The notes under the pieces: generated by a model
What the model saw: only the letters and a program-made list of their open reading frames with translations
Database searches by the model: none
What the model was told of the DNA's origin: nothing
Program-made: the position numbers and the translations under genes
Assembly (NCBI RefSeq): GCF_026342405.1
Contig: NZ_JAPEMU010000001.1
Coordinates: forward strand, 1,984,001-2,048,000
Length of the DNA stretch: 64,000 nucleotides
Direction of reading: 5' to 3'
Source of the DNA: Kitasatospora sp. NBC_00240
Lineage (GTDB): Bacteria; Actinomycetota; Actinomycetes; Streptomycetales; Streptomycetaceae
Shown: piece after piece, positions 15,663 through 24,064 of the stretch
Position numbering within the stretch: position 1 is the first letter of the stretch
How the letters are laid out: each line of letters opens with the position of its first letter

Positions 15663-16486
15663 GGATTCTGGGAATTCACGGCATCGGCAACTACCGCCCC
15701 GGCGAAAGCCCGGAGACCGCCACCGAACAGCTCTCGTCGATCTGGGCCAAGCAACTGGCGGCGGGGGCGGACCGAGCCGGCCGAGCCTGGGAAGTCGAGA
15801 CCGTCTACTACGCGGACCTGCTGAGAGCGCCCGGCCGGCAGGGGGACGACAGCGAGCTCGACGACATGTCAGCCGAGGAGGAGGAGCTGCTACGGCTGTT
15901 CCTCCCCGCCCGTCAAGCTGCCGGCGACCGCGTTCCGCAGGGGCGCCTCACCGCGTTCCTCCGCGCGGAGATCGCCGACATCGCGGCCTCCCAAGCCTGC
16001 AACCCGCGGGTGCTGGAGTGGCTCATGGGCCGCCTGGTACGGGAGGTGGCCCGTTACCTGACCGTGGGACCGGCCCGTGAGCAGGTCCAGAACCGGCTGA
16101 CCGAGGCGATCGAGCGTCACCGACCGGACGTCCTGATCGCGCACTCGCTGGGCAGCGTGGTGGCGTACGAGACGCTGCACGGCCACCAGGGTCCTGCCGT
16201 TCCGCTCTGGGTGACGCTGGGTTCGCCCCTCGCCGCGCCCAAGGCGATCTTCCATCGGCTCACGCCGGCTCCTGTCGGGGGCTTCGGCTCGCGGCCCGAA
16301 CGGGCTCGGCGATGGGCCAACCTCGCCGACCCGGGCGACCTGGTGGCCATTCCCGCCAAAGGTGTCTCCCGCTGCTTCACGGGTGTCGAGAGCGACCGGC
16401 ACGACCTCATCCACGCCTTCGATTTCCACAAGGCGGCGAACTACCTCAAGGCCCCGCAGCTCGCACGGCTGCTGGCCACGGTGTGA
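15659..16486 (+). CDS. Alpha/beta-hydrolase (predicted lipase/esterase) of the caspase-NACHT cassette
   Basis: This 275-residue cytoplasmic protein has an alpha/beta-hydrolase pattern. The N-terminal MRILGIHGIGNYRPGES is the first strand with the HG oxyanion segment, and LIAHSLGSVVAYE gives the nucleophile elbow with S163. A late Asp (NLADPGDLVA) and a His in HDLIHAFDFHKAANYL are candidate triad residues. Between them an acidic cap region (DDSELDDMSAEEEEL, helices to about residue 125) could cover the active site. There is no signal peptide. It overlaps the upstream caspase-NACHT gene by 4 bases and is 17 bases from the WD40 gene. As a lone enzyme between the two halves of a STAND receptor, it is a plausible second effector acting on membrane lipid or acyl esters. 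The substrate is unknown. Confidence 0.8.
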   Translation: MRILGIHGIGNYRPGESPETATEQLSSIWAKQLAAGADRAGRAWEVETVYYADLLRAPGRQGDDSELDDMSAEEEELLRLFLPARQAAGDRVPQGRLTAFLRAEIADIAASQACNPRVLEWLMGRLVREVARYLTVGPAREQVQNRLTEAIERHRPDVLIAHSLGSVVAYETLHGHQGPAVPLWVTLGSPLAAPKAIFHRLTPAPVGGFGSRPERARRWANLADPGDLVAIPAKGVSRCFTGVESDRHDLIHAFDFHKAANYLKAPQLARLLATV

Positions 16487-16503
16487 GGCAGGAGAAGATC
16501 GAG

Positions 16504-19467
16504 GTGGGTTCGCCGACACACGCCGGGACTACCGACGGGGACGACCCGGGCCCCACCCTCGCGCAGCGCGTCCTCGCCCGCCTGCTGGCGCCCGTGACCA
16601 AGGCGGGCACCACGCAGTGGGAACGGGCGTCGCCCTACCTTCTGCGCCACGCCGCGGAGCACGCAGCCGAGGCGGGAGGCGTCTTCGAGCTCTTCCAGGA
16701 CTGGGAGTTCCTCGTCCACGCGGATCCCCGGTCCGTACTGGCCTTCGGCTCCAACCCCGAGGCCCGGGCCCGGCAGCACACCATGCCGGTCTACCTCGCA
16801 TCGCTGCACCGGCACGTCGACGCCGATCCGCAGGCGCGCCGTCAGGTCCTCGCGGTGGACGCGGTCCGCCACGAGCTGACAGAGATCAGCTCTCGGCTGT
16901 ACCACCCGCCGCGGAGCGCGCCGGAGGCCTGGCAGTGCCGATGGTCGACGGCCGGCAACATCAGCCCGGCCCTGCTGACCTCCCTCACCTCGCACGAGCG
17001 GGCGGTACGGGCGGTCGCGGTCGGGAAGCTGGACGGCCGCAGCGTCGCCGTGACCGTCGGGGACGACCACACGGCGCGGTTCTGGGTCCTGGGCCCCGGC
17101 GCCTTCAACGGCGCCCTGCGTGGACACCCGGCCCCACTGACGGCGGTGGCGATCGGCGGGGCCGACGACGCACGCATCGCGGTGACAGCCGACCGTCAGG
17201 GCACCGTCGCCTGCTGGAACCTGCGAACCGGCAAGCCCCGAGCACAACTGTTCGCGCACACCGGGGCCGTCACCGGGCTGCTGCTCCTCGACGATGCGGC
17301 GACGCCCGGCGAAGGCGCGGGTCTCGTGGTCAGCACGGGTGCGGACGGCACGGCCGTGCTCTGGCGGCCCGACACCGGGTGGCGCCGGTTCCTGGTCGGC
17401 TCCGTACCGCGGGTGCTCTGCCCGCCGGTCCACGGGACCACCGACGACGGCTCGTTCCTGGTGGTCCCCGGCGACGGTGCCGTCCTCGTTCTCGACCTCC
17501 CGTCGGGCCTGGTCCGGCTGGTGCTGCCGGTCGGTGCGACCACGGTGACCGGCCTGGCCTGCGCCCAGGTGGACGGCCGGGCCACGGTGGTCGCCGCCTG
17601 CGAGGACGGCACCGGCCGGGTGTGGGATCTCACCGACGGCGAGGAGACCGCCCAGCTGAACGCCCGCCCCGGCGACCTGCTCACGCTCACCGTCCTGGAC
17701 ACCGGCTTCGAGTCGTACGCCGTCACCGGCGGCGCGGACGGCGTCCTGCGGCTCTGGGACCTCAGGACCGGACGGTTGATCCACCGGATGGTCGGCCATC
17801 ACAAGGAGGTGACCGCCCTCACCGCGTACGTCGACAGATCCGCCCGGACATCGGTCCCTCTGCGGGCGGAGGACCTGACCCGGTCGGGGACCGCCACGAA
17901 CCGCGCCGGGGCCGGCCAGGACCTGTCCGGCCTCGACAACCATGTCGTGCTGTCCGCCTCCGCCGACGAGACCCTCAGGAGCTGGAGCCCGGCCACCGGC
18001 CGGCAACTGGGAAGCTACACCGCCCACACAGGGCCGGTGCGGGACGTCGAGGTGACCGACATCGCCGGCCACCCGGTCGCGGTGAGCTGCGGCGACGACG
18101 CAACCGCCCGGCTCTGGGCACTCGACGACCCGCGCGCCCGCAGCAGAGGGGCCCACCATCCACAGCGGATCGACGCCCTCGCGGTCGGTCGGGCCGACGG
18201 GCGGGTCCAGATCGCCACCGGCTGCGCGGACCACCGGCTGCGGCTGATCACACCGTCGGAGGACTGGGCCTTCCGCGGCTACACGACCGGCGAGAGTGCA
18301 GTGCTGCACGTCGGACTGGGCGAGACCCGGACGGGCGCGGTGGCCGTCGCCGCGACGGCGGACGGCCGACTCACCGCGCGCCGGACCGACACCGGGGCAA
18401 CCTGCTGGAAGGCCCGACTGGGGGCGCCGGCTCGGGCCCTGGCCGCCGGTGGAAGCAGGCGCACTCCCGTGGTGGTCGCCCTGACCGCCGACGGGCTCGT
18501 CCAGGTGCACGGCCTGACCGGCGGGCCGGCCCGCCACGGCGAGTTCGGCGCGGAACGCGGTGTGTCGGCCCTCTGCACCGCCCGGGTCCGGACCCGGGCC
18601 CTGCTGTTCACCGGCTCCCGCTCGGGCTCCGTCAAAGTGTGGGACCTCGGCACCGGCCGACTGCGCAAGGAACTGCGCGGCAGCCGTCACGGCATCACCC
18701 GGATGGCCGCCGGCGACACTCCGCACGGGACCCTGGTGGCCTTCCACGACGCGACCGGGACCATCAGTGTCCGGGACGTCGACAGTGGCCGACCGTACTG
18801 CGTGATCGGCCAGGTCGAAGGCCCATTGACCGGATTGGCGGTGGGCAGGTCCGGGGCCGCGGCGGTGGTCGTCGCGGCCGGTCCGGACAACACGGTGCAC
18901 TTCTGGGACGCCCTGACAGGCGCGGTCCACACTGTCCTGACACTGCCGGACTCCGTCGCTGCGCTCGCGCTGTCGGACGGTGTGCTGGCCGTCGGCTACG
19001 GACGTGAGCTCGCAGTGTTCAGCGCCGCCGACGATCCCCGTCCGTGGGACGCTCCGGCTCCGGGCGCCGTTTCCGTGCGCACCCGGCCGGAGCCGCCGGC
19101 GCCCGTGCCTCCGGGCACCGCCGACGCGGATCGGCCCGTCCGCCGTGGCCGCCGGCCCTCGCACCTGGGCATGATCGTTCTGGCGGCGCTGCTGCGGGAC
19201 GGCACCCTGGCCCCGGCCGAGCTGAAGGGCCTGTTCTGCGACTGCCTGAGCCGCAAGGACCTCAAGGCGGTGCTCGGTGAGCTCGTCCAGGAGGGGATGA
19301 TCGGCCGGGTCGACGATCGGGAGGGGGTGGAGTCGGGCGGCCGTGGCCGAACGGTGAACGGCTACGCCCTGCTGCCCACGGGGCGCGTGCGGGCGCGCCA
19401 ACTCACCCCGTTCGAGCATCGGGTGGGCCATCATCACCGCATGGGTTGCCCCGAGGCCCGACGGTGA
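16504..19467 (+). CDS. WD40 double-propeller protein with STAND linker and C-terminal winged helix
   Basis: This 987-residue protein opens with a helical segment (about 10-110: TLAQRVLARLL, PYLLRHAAEHAAEAG, EFLVHADP). That segment resembles the linker placed between NACHT and WD40 parts in single-chain STAND proteins. About 14-15 WD40 blades follow (about 159-850), visible as repeated endings such as ARFWVL, RVWDLTDG, RLWDLRTG, KVWDLGTG and HFWDALTG, enough for two seven-bladed propellers. After a Pro-rich spacer, residues 883-980 form a winged-helix-like domain (HLGMIVLAALLRDG, DLKAVLGELVQEGMIGRV, YALLPTGRVRA). GTG 16504 is preferred because GGAG lies 9 bases upstream; GTG 16483, overlapping the preceding stop, is an alternative. 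It probably senses a ligand and partners with the upstream caspase-NACHT protein. Confidence 0.82.
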   Translation: MGSPTHAGTTDGDDPGPTLAQRVLARLLAPVTKAGTTQWERASPYLLRHAAEHAAEAGGVFELFQDWEFLVHADPRSVLAFGSNPEARARQHTMPVYLASLHRHVDADPQARRQVLAVDAVRHELTEISSRLYHPPRSAPEAWQCRWSTAGNISPALLTSLTSHERAVRAVAVGKLDGRSVAVTVGDDHTARFWVLGPGAFNGALRGHPAPLTAVAIGGADDARIAVTADRQGTVACWNLRTGKPRAQLFAHTGAVTGLLLLDDAATPGEGAGLVVSTGADGTAVLWRPDTGWRRFLVGSVPRVLCPPVHGTTDDGSFLVVPGDGAVLVLDLPSGLVRLVLPVGATTVTGLACAQVDGRATVVAACEDGTGRVWDLTDGEETAQLNARPGDLLTLTVLDTGFESYAVTGGADGVLRLWDLRTGRLIHRMVGHHKEVTALTAYVDRSARTSVPLRAEDLTRSGTATNRAGAGQDLSGLDNHVVLSASADETLRSWSPATGRQLGSYTAHTGPVRDVEVTDIAGHPVAVSCGDDATARLWALDDPRARSRGAHHPQRIDALAVGRADGRVQIATGCADHRLRLITPSEDWAFRGYTTGESAVLHVGLGETRTGAVAVAATADGRLTARRTDTGATCWKARLGAPARALAAGGSRRTPVVVALTADGLVQVHGLTGGPARHGEFGAERGVSALCTARVRTRALLFTGSRSGSVKVWDLGTGRLRKELRGSRHGITRMAAGDTPHGTLVAFHDATGTISVRDVDSGRPYCVIGQVEGPLTGLAVGRSGAAAVVVAAGPDNTVHFWDALTGAVHTVLTLPDSVAALALSDGVLAVGYGRELAVFSAADDPRPWDAPAPGAVSVRTRPEPPAPVPPGTADADRPVRRGRRPSHLGMIVLAALLRDGTLAPAELKGLFCDCLSRKDLKAVLGELVQEGMIGRVDDREGVESGGRGRTVNGYALLPTGRVRARQLTPFEHRVGHHHRMGCPEARR

Positions 19468-19532
19468 GCCATCGGCGGGCCGGCGGCCCGCCGGAAGTGG
19501 CCGTTGCCGCCGAACTGTCCGCCGGGTACGGC

Positions 19533-20462
19533 ATGATCGGAGCTGTGACCGAACCGCGACTGATGCTGCTGGACTCCGCCAGCCTGTACTTCCGGGCCTA
19601 CTACGGCGTGCCGGACTCCCTGAAGTCCCCCGCCGGTGAGCCGGTGAACGCCGTCCGGGGGCTGCTGGACTTCATCGCCAGGCTGGTCCAGGACCACCGC
19701 CCCGACCAGTTGGTCGCCTGCATGGACGCCGACTGGCGCCCGCAGTGGCGGGTCGACCTGGTGCCCTCGTACAAGACGCACCGGCTCGCCGAGGCCGGGG
19801 CCGACGGCGAGGAGGAGATCCCGGACACGCTGGCGCCGCAGGTGCCGGTGATCGAGCAGGTGCTGGACGCGCTCGGGATCGCCCGGGTCGGCTCGCCCGG
19901 CTACGAGGCGGACGACGTGATCGGCACCCTGACCGCCCGGGGGACGGGCCCCGTGCAGATCGTCACCGGGGACCGCGACCTCTTCCAGCTGGTGGACGAC
20001 GCCCGGCCGGTCCAGGTGCTCTACCCGGTCAAGGGGATGGGCAACCTGCAGGTCACCGACGACAAACTGCTGCTGGAGAAGTACGGCGTGCGCGGCGACC
20101 GGTACGCCGACATGGCCGCCCTGCGCGGGGACCCGAGCGACGGCCTGCCGGGCGTCAAGGGCATCGGCGAGAAGACCGCGGCCCAGCTCATCCACGAGTA
20201 CGGCGACCTGGCGGGCATCCGCGCCGCCGCGCTCGACACCCGCTCCCGGCTCACCCCGGCCCGGCGCAAGAACATCATCGAGGGCGCGGCCTACCTGGAC
20301 GTCGCCCCCACCGTCGTCCGGGTCGCCACCGACGCACCGCTGCCGGACTTCGACCCGGCCCTGCCGCGCGAGCCGCTGGACCCGATGACCCTGGAGGAGC
20401 TGTCCGCCCGCTGGGGCCTGGGCAGTTCGCTGGAGCGGGTGCTCGGCGTCCTGGCGGGCTGA
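19533..20462 (+). CDS. 5'-3' exonuclease, FEN/PolI N-terminal domain type
   Basis: This is a stand-alone flap endonuclease/5'-3' exonuclease domain protein of 309 residues, resembling the N-terminal domain of DNA polymerase I. Metal-binding acidic residues appear in LMLLDSASLYFRAYYG, YEADDVIGTL and VTGDRDLFQLVDD. The helix-3-turn region GDPSDGLPGVKGIGEKTA is the DNA-backbone helix-hairpin-helix. The conserved D of MDADWRPQWR and the basic VPSYKTHR complete the core. It processes 5' flaps or RNA-DNA ends in replication and repair. ATG 19533 is used; GTG 19545 (giving MTEPRLML) is a possible alternative, but its GGAG sits too close. It is common in streptomycetes, so I treat it as core and not part of the preceding cassette, although it follows by only 65 bases. 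Confidence 0.9.
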   Translation: MIGAVTEPRLMLLDSASLYFRAYYGVPDSLKSPAGEPVNAVRGLLDFIARLVQDHRPDQLVACMDADWRPQWRVDLVPSYKTHRLAEAGADGEEEIPDTLAPQVPVIEQVLDALGIARVGSPGYEADDVIGTLTARGTGPVQIVTGDRDLFQLVDDARPVQVLYPVKGMGNLQVTDDKLLLEKYGVRGDRYADMAALRGDPSDGLPGVKGIGEKTAAQLIHEYGDLAGIRAAALDTRSRLTPARRKNIIEGAAYLDVAPTVVRVATDAPLPDFDPALPREPLDPMTLEELSARWGLGSSLERVLGVLAG

Positions 20463-20474
20463 GCACGCACGCGA

Positions 20475-20518
20475 AAGGGGGGCCGGCCGCTGGAAACGCC
20501 CAGCGGCCGGGCCCCCTT
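20475..20518. terminator. Bidirectional terminator between convergent genes
   Basis: A long GC-rich hairpin (about 20475-20493 with 20499-20518, loop around AAACG) separates the exonuclease and helicase genes. A single unpaired G interrupts the stem. It can serve both strands. Confidence 0.8.
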
Positions 20519-20532
20519 CGTCGTCCGCCGGG

Positions 20533-23394
20533 TCAGCCCACCGAGGAGTAGGCGATGATGCCGCGGCGCAGGCTGTCCACCGCCTTGCGGGCGGTGCCGC
20601 GCAGCTTGGCGTCCTCGCCGGCCGCATCCTGGATCTGGCCGAGGACGTCGATCAGCTGCTTCGTCCAGCGGACGAAGTCGCCGGCCGGCATCTCGGCGTC
20701 CCGCAGGACCGAGTCCAGGTTGTGGCCGAGCGACCAGCGGTAGGCGACCCAGGCGAAGCCGAGGTCGGGCTCGCGCTGGCCGACGCCCTCGGCGGTGTTG
20801 ATCCGGTGCTGCTCCTCCAGGGCGTCCAGGTGGCCCCAGATCCGGACCATCCGGCCGAGCGCCTCCTTGGCGTTACCCTCCGGGACCCGGGGGGCGGCGG
20901 CGTCGTCGGCCTGCCGGGACTCGTACACCAACGCGGATGCGCAGGCGGCGAGTTCGGCCGCGGCGAGGTCCTTCCAGACGCCCTCGCGGATGCACTCGGA
21001 GGCCAGCAGGTCGAGCTCGCCGTAGAGCCGGCCGAGGCGCTTGCCGTCCGGCGTGACGGTGTCGCCCTCCAGGTAGCCGAGGTCGGTGAGCAGGCCGCAG
21101 ACCCGGTCGAAGGTGCGGGCGATGGTGTGGGTGCGCGAGCGCATCTTGCGCTCCAGCAGGTCGGTGTCCCGGTGCAGGCGGTGGTAGCGCTCGGCCCAGC
21201 GGGCGTGGTCCTCGCGCTCGTCGCAGCCGTGGCAGGGGTGCTGGCGCAGCTCGGTGCGCAGCCGGGTGATCTCGGGATCGTCGGCGGCGGCCGCCCGGCC
21301 CCGACGGAACCGCTCGGGCTCCAGGTGGCCGGCCTTGGTCCGCAGCGCGGAGGCGAGGTCCCGGCGGGACTGCGGGCTGCGCGGGTTGAAGGACTTGGGG
21401 ATCTTCATCCGGTCGACCGCCGTCACCGGGTGCGGGAAGTCGATCATCGCGAGCCGCTTGACCTGCCGCTCGGAGGTGAGCACCACCGGGCGCGGCCCGT
21501 CCTGGTAGTCGGGGTGGCGGTGGGTGCGCGGCGAACGGCTGACCGGCGGCAGGCCCGGGTCGAGGACCAGGGCGAGGCCGGCGAACTTGCCGGTCGGCAC
21601 GTGGATGACGTCGCCCGGCTTGAGCTGCTCGATCGACTCGATCGCGGCGGCCCGGCGCTGGCCGCTGCCCTCGCGGGCGAGGTCGTTCTCGCGGTCCTTG
21701 AGCGAGCGGCGCAGCGACATGTACTCGTCGAAGTCGCCGAGGTGGCAGGTCATCGACTCGCGGTAGCCGTCCAGGCCCTCCTCGTTGCGCTGGACCTGCT
21801 TGGCGATGCCGACCACCGAGCGGTCCGCCTGGAACTGCGCGAAGGACGTCTCCAGCAGTTCGCGCGAGCGGTGCCGGCCGAACTGGGAGACCAGGTTGAC
21901 GGCCATGTTGTAGGACGGCCGGAACGAGGACTTCAGCGGGTAGGTGCGGGTGCCGGCCAGGCCGGCCAGCGCCTCCGGGTCCAGGCCGCGCTGCCAGAGC
22001 ACCACGGCGTGGCCCTCGATGTCGATGCCGCGCCGGCCGGCCCGGCCGGTGAGCTGGGTGTACTCGCCGGGGGTGATGTCGGCGTGGGTCTCGCCGTTCC
22101 ACTTGACCAGCTTCTCCATCACCACCGAGCGGGCGGGCATGTTGATGCCCAGCGCCAGCGTCTCGGTCGCGAAGACGGCCTTGACCAGGCCCTTCACGAA
22201 CAGCTCCTCGACCACCTCCTTGAACCGCGGCAGCATGCCGGCGTGGTGGGCGGCGATGCCGCGCTCCAGGCCGTCCAGCCACTCGAAGTAGCCGAGGACG
22301 TGCAGGTCCTCGTCGGGGATGTCGGCGCAGCGCTCCTCGACGATGCCCCGGACCTGGGCCCGGTCGGAGTCCTTGTTGAGGCGCAGGCCGGAGCTGAGGC
22401 ACTGCTGGACGGCGGCCTCGCAGCCGGCCCGGCTGAAGATGAAGGTGATGGCCGGGAGCAGGCCCTCGGAGTCGAGGCGGTCGATGACGTCCACCCGGCC
22501 CGGGGTCCAGATCCGGCCCGGGCGGCCGGTGGGCATGGACCGGCCTCGGCCCTTGGCGAAGCGGTCGCCGCGGGGGTTCGCGGCCAGCTCGGAGCGGGCC
22601 AGCCGGACGAGTTCGGGGTTGACCAGCTTGGCCGGGTTGCGCGGGGCGTCCTTGGGGCGGCCGTCGCGGTCCGGGTTGGCGAACAGGTCGTACATCCGGT
22701 TGCCGGCCATCACGTGCTGCCAGAGCGGGACCGGGCGGTGCTCGGAGACGATCACCTTGGTGCCGCCGCGCACGGTGTCCAGCCAGTCGCCGAACTCCTC
22801 GGCGTTGGAGACCGTCGCGGACAGCGAGACCAGGGTGACCGACTCCGGCAGGTGGATGATCACTTCCTCCCAGACCGCGCCGCGGAACCGGTCGGCGAGG
22901 TAGTGGACCTCGTCCATCACCACGTAGCCGAGGCCGTTCAGGGTCTGCGAACCCGCGTAGAGCATGTTGCGGAGCACCTCGGTGGTCATCACCACCACCG
23001 GCGCGTCGCCGTTGACGGTGTTGTCACCGGTGAGCAGGCCCACCTTGTCGGCGCCGTAGCGCTTGACCAGGTCGCCGTACTTCTGGTTGGACAGGGCCTT
23101 GATCGGCGTGGTGTAGAAGCACTTGCGGCCGCCCTGGAGGGCCAGGTGCACGGCGAACTCGCCGACGATGGTCTTGCCGGAGCCGGTGGGCGCGGCGACC
23201 AGGACGCCTTCGCCGGCCTCCAGGGCCTCACAGGCCTGGATCTGGAAGTCGTCCAGCGGGAAGTCGTAGAGCTGCTGGAACCCGTAGAGGGCGGTGGCCT
23301 GCTCCTTGGCACGCCGGCGGAAGGCCGCGTAGGCCTCGGCGGGGCTGAGTTCCTCGTCCTCGGAACGCTGGGGGGTGCTGGTCATCTGCGTCAC
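20533..23394 (-). CDS. helY: Ski2/HelY-type DEAD/DEAH-box RNA helicase
   Basis: This is a superfamily 2 ATP-dependent helicase of 953 residues, matching actinobacterial HelY, a Ski2/Mtr4 relative presumed to unwind structured RNA. Motifs in order: Q-like region (YDFPLDDFQIQA), Walker A APTGSGKT (68-75), motif Ia (TPIKALSNQKY), DEVH (161-164), SAT (LVSLSATVSN), then the second RecA domain with TFIFSRAGCE, FATETLALGINMPA and QLTGRAGRRGID (motif VI). The C-terminal 400 residues hold the Ski2-type winged-helix and helical domains plus a long insertion (CHGCDEREDHARWAERY). The start is ATG 23394 after AGAGGTG. It converges on the exonuclease gene. In many streptomycetes this gene follows tatA-tatC; tat genes are not adjacent here. 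Confidence 0.92.
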   Translation of the reverse strand: MTQMTSTPQRSEDEELSPAEAYAAFRRRAKEQATALYGFQQLYDFPLDDFQIQACEALEAGEGVLVAAPTGSGKTIVGEFAVHLALQGGRKCFYTTPIKALSNQKYGDLVKRYGADKVGLLTGDNTVNGDAPVVVMTTEVLRNMLYAGSQTLNGLGYVVMDEVHYLADRFRGAVWEEVIIHLPESVTLVSLSATVSNAEEFGDWLDTVRGGTKVIVSEHRPVPLWQHVMAGNRMYDLFANPDRDGRPKDAPRNPAKLVNPELVRLARSELAANPRGDRFAKGRGRSMPTGRPGRIWTPGRVDVIDRLDSEGLLPAITFIFSRAGCEAAVQQCLSSGLRLNKDSDRAQVRGIVEERCADIPDEDLHVLGYFEWLDGLERGIAAHHAGMLPRFKEVVEELFVKGLVKAVFATETLALGINMPARSVVMEKLVKWNGETHADITPGEYTQLTGRAGRRGIDIEGHAVVLWQRGLDPEALAGLAGTRTYPLKSSFRPSYNMAVNLVSQFGRHRSRELLETSFAQFQADRSVVGIAKQVQRNEEGLDGYRESMTCHLGDFDEYMSLRRSLKDRENDLAREGSGQRRAAAIESIEQLKPGDVIHVPTGKFAGLALVLDPGLPPVSRSPRTHRHPDYQDGPRPVVLTSERQVKRLAMIDFPHPVTAVDRMKIPKSFNPRSPQSRRDLASALRTKAGHLEPERFRRGRAAAADDPEITRLRTELRQHPCHGCDEREDHARWAERYHRLHRDTDLLERKMRSRTHTIARTFDRVCGLLTDLGYLEGDTVTPDGKRLGRLYGELDLLASECIREGVWKDLAAAELAACASALVYESRQADDAAAPRVPEGNAKEALGRMVRIWGHLDALEEQHRINTAEGVGQREPDLGFAWVAYRWSLGHNLDSVLRDAEMPAGDFVRWTKQLIDVLGQIQDAAGEDAKLRGTARKAVDSLRRGIIAYSSVG

Positions 23395-24064
23395 CTCTTC
23401 TTCCCGTAGGACTGCTTCGTCCCGTGGGGCTGGGGCCCGGACGGGCGGAACGGGGGCGCAGACGGCGACGCCTGCGGCTGCGGAGCCGGGCCGGTGCTGA
23501 CCGGCGACGGGGCGCGGCGGGGGGTGTGGTTGATGTGGTGATCGAGCATCTCAGCCAGAGATTACCCGTCAGGGCTGACATCAATAGCACCGTTTTTCCG
23601 CAGTCCCGGGGCGGGTGGCCGGCCGGGTGGCGGGGCGGGTGCGGAGCGGGGCCGCGCGGAGGGTCCCGGCGGGGGCCGGGGGCGGGCCCGGCGGCGGGTC
23701 GGACGCGGGTCGGACCCGGGTCGGACGCAGGTCGGACGCAGGTCGGACGCAGGTCGGACGCGGGTCGGACGCGGGCGCAGGAGCGGGGCGGCGAGCGGGC
23801 CGGGGCGGATCACGGGACGGATTCAGAGGCGGACGGCGGGGCCGACGGCGGGGAGGGCGCGGCGATCGATGCGGGCGCCTCGCTAGCAGATTCCTAGTTG
23901 CAAATGTCTTCAATCGATCGCCGGATGATCACCTTGCGAACGGCTGGCGACCAGCTTCGATCACCTCCGGTCAACCCCCGTCCGGACGGTAACGATCTCC
24001 CTACAGTCTGTTCCCAGCAGCCCCGCCGGACCGGCACGGGCACCGCCCCCACAGGAGGATCGCG
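23395..24064. other. 670-bp intergenic region between helY and the roadblock-like gene
   Basis: No credible gene is present. It carries the divergent promoters, an 11-bp tandem repeat (23696-23772) in a very GC-rich stretch, and a short less GC-rich patch (about 23884-23960) probably belonging to the promoter of the gene at 24065. Confidence 0.65.
23696..23772. repeat. Seven tandem 11-bp repeats
   Basis: Seven contiguous copies of an 11-bp unit (RGGTCGGACGC) run without gaps; only the second copy departs at its end (ACCC). The length is not a multiple of three and no gene covers them, so they look like a variable-number tandem repeat. Confidence 0.92.

Noticed and set aside
16441..19437. Long open frame on the minus strand opposite the WD40 gene (about 1000 codons)
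   Set aside because: It is a GC-skew shadow: composition is Arg/Gly/Pro/His-rich with no domain, and the plus strand has a convincing repeat protein.
13659..19467. The cassette as one broken STAND gene (pseudogene by frameshift)
   Set aside because: All three frames are intact, each start has a ribosome binding site or overlapping stop, and a complete hydrolase gene lies between the halves, which a simple frameshift cannot explain.
19533..20462. Exonuclease as a fourth component of the caspase-NACHT cassette
   Set aside because: It is a common stand-alone gene in streptomycetes and has no overlap with the cassette; proximity alone is weak evidence.
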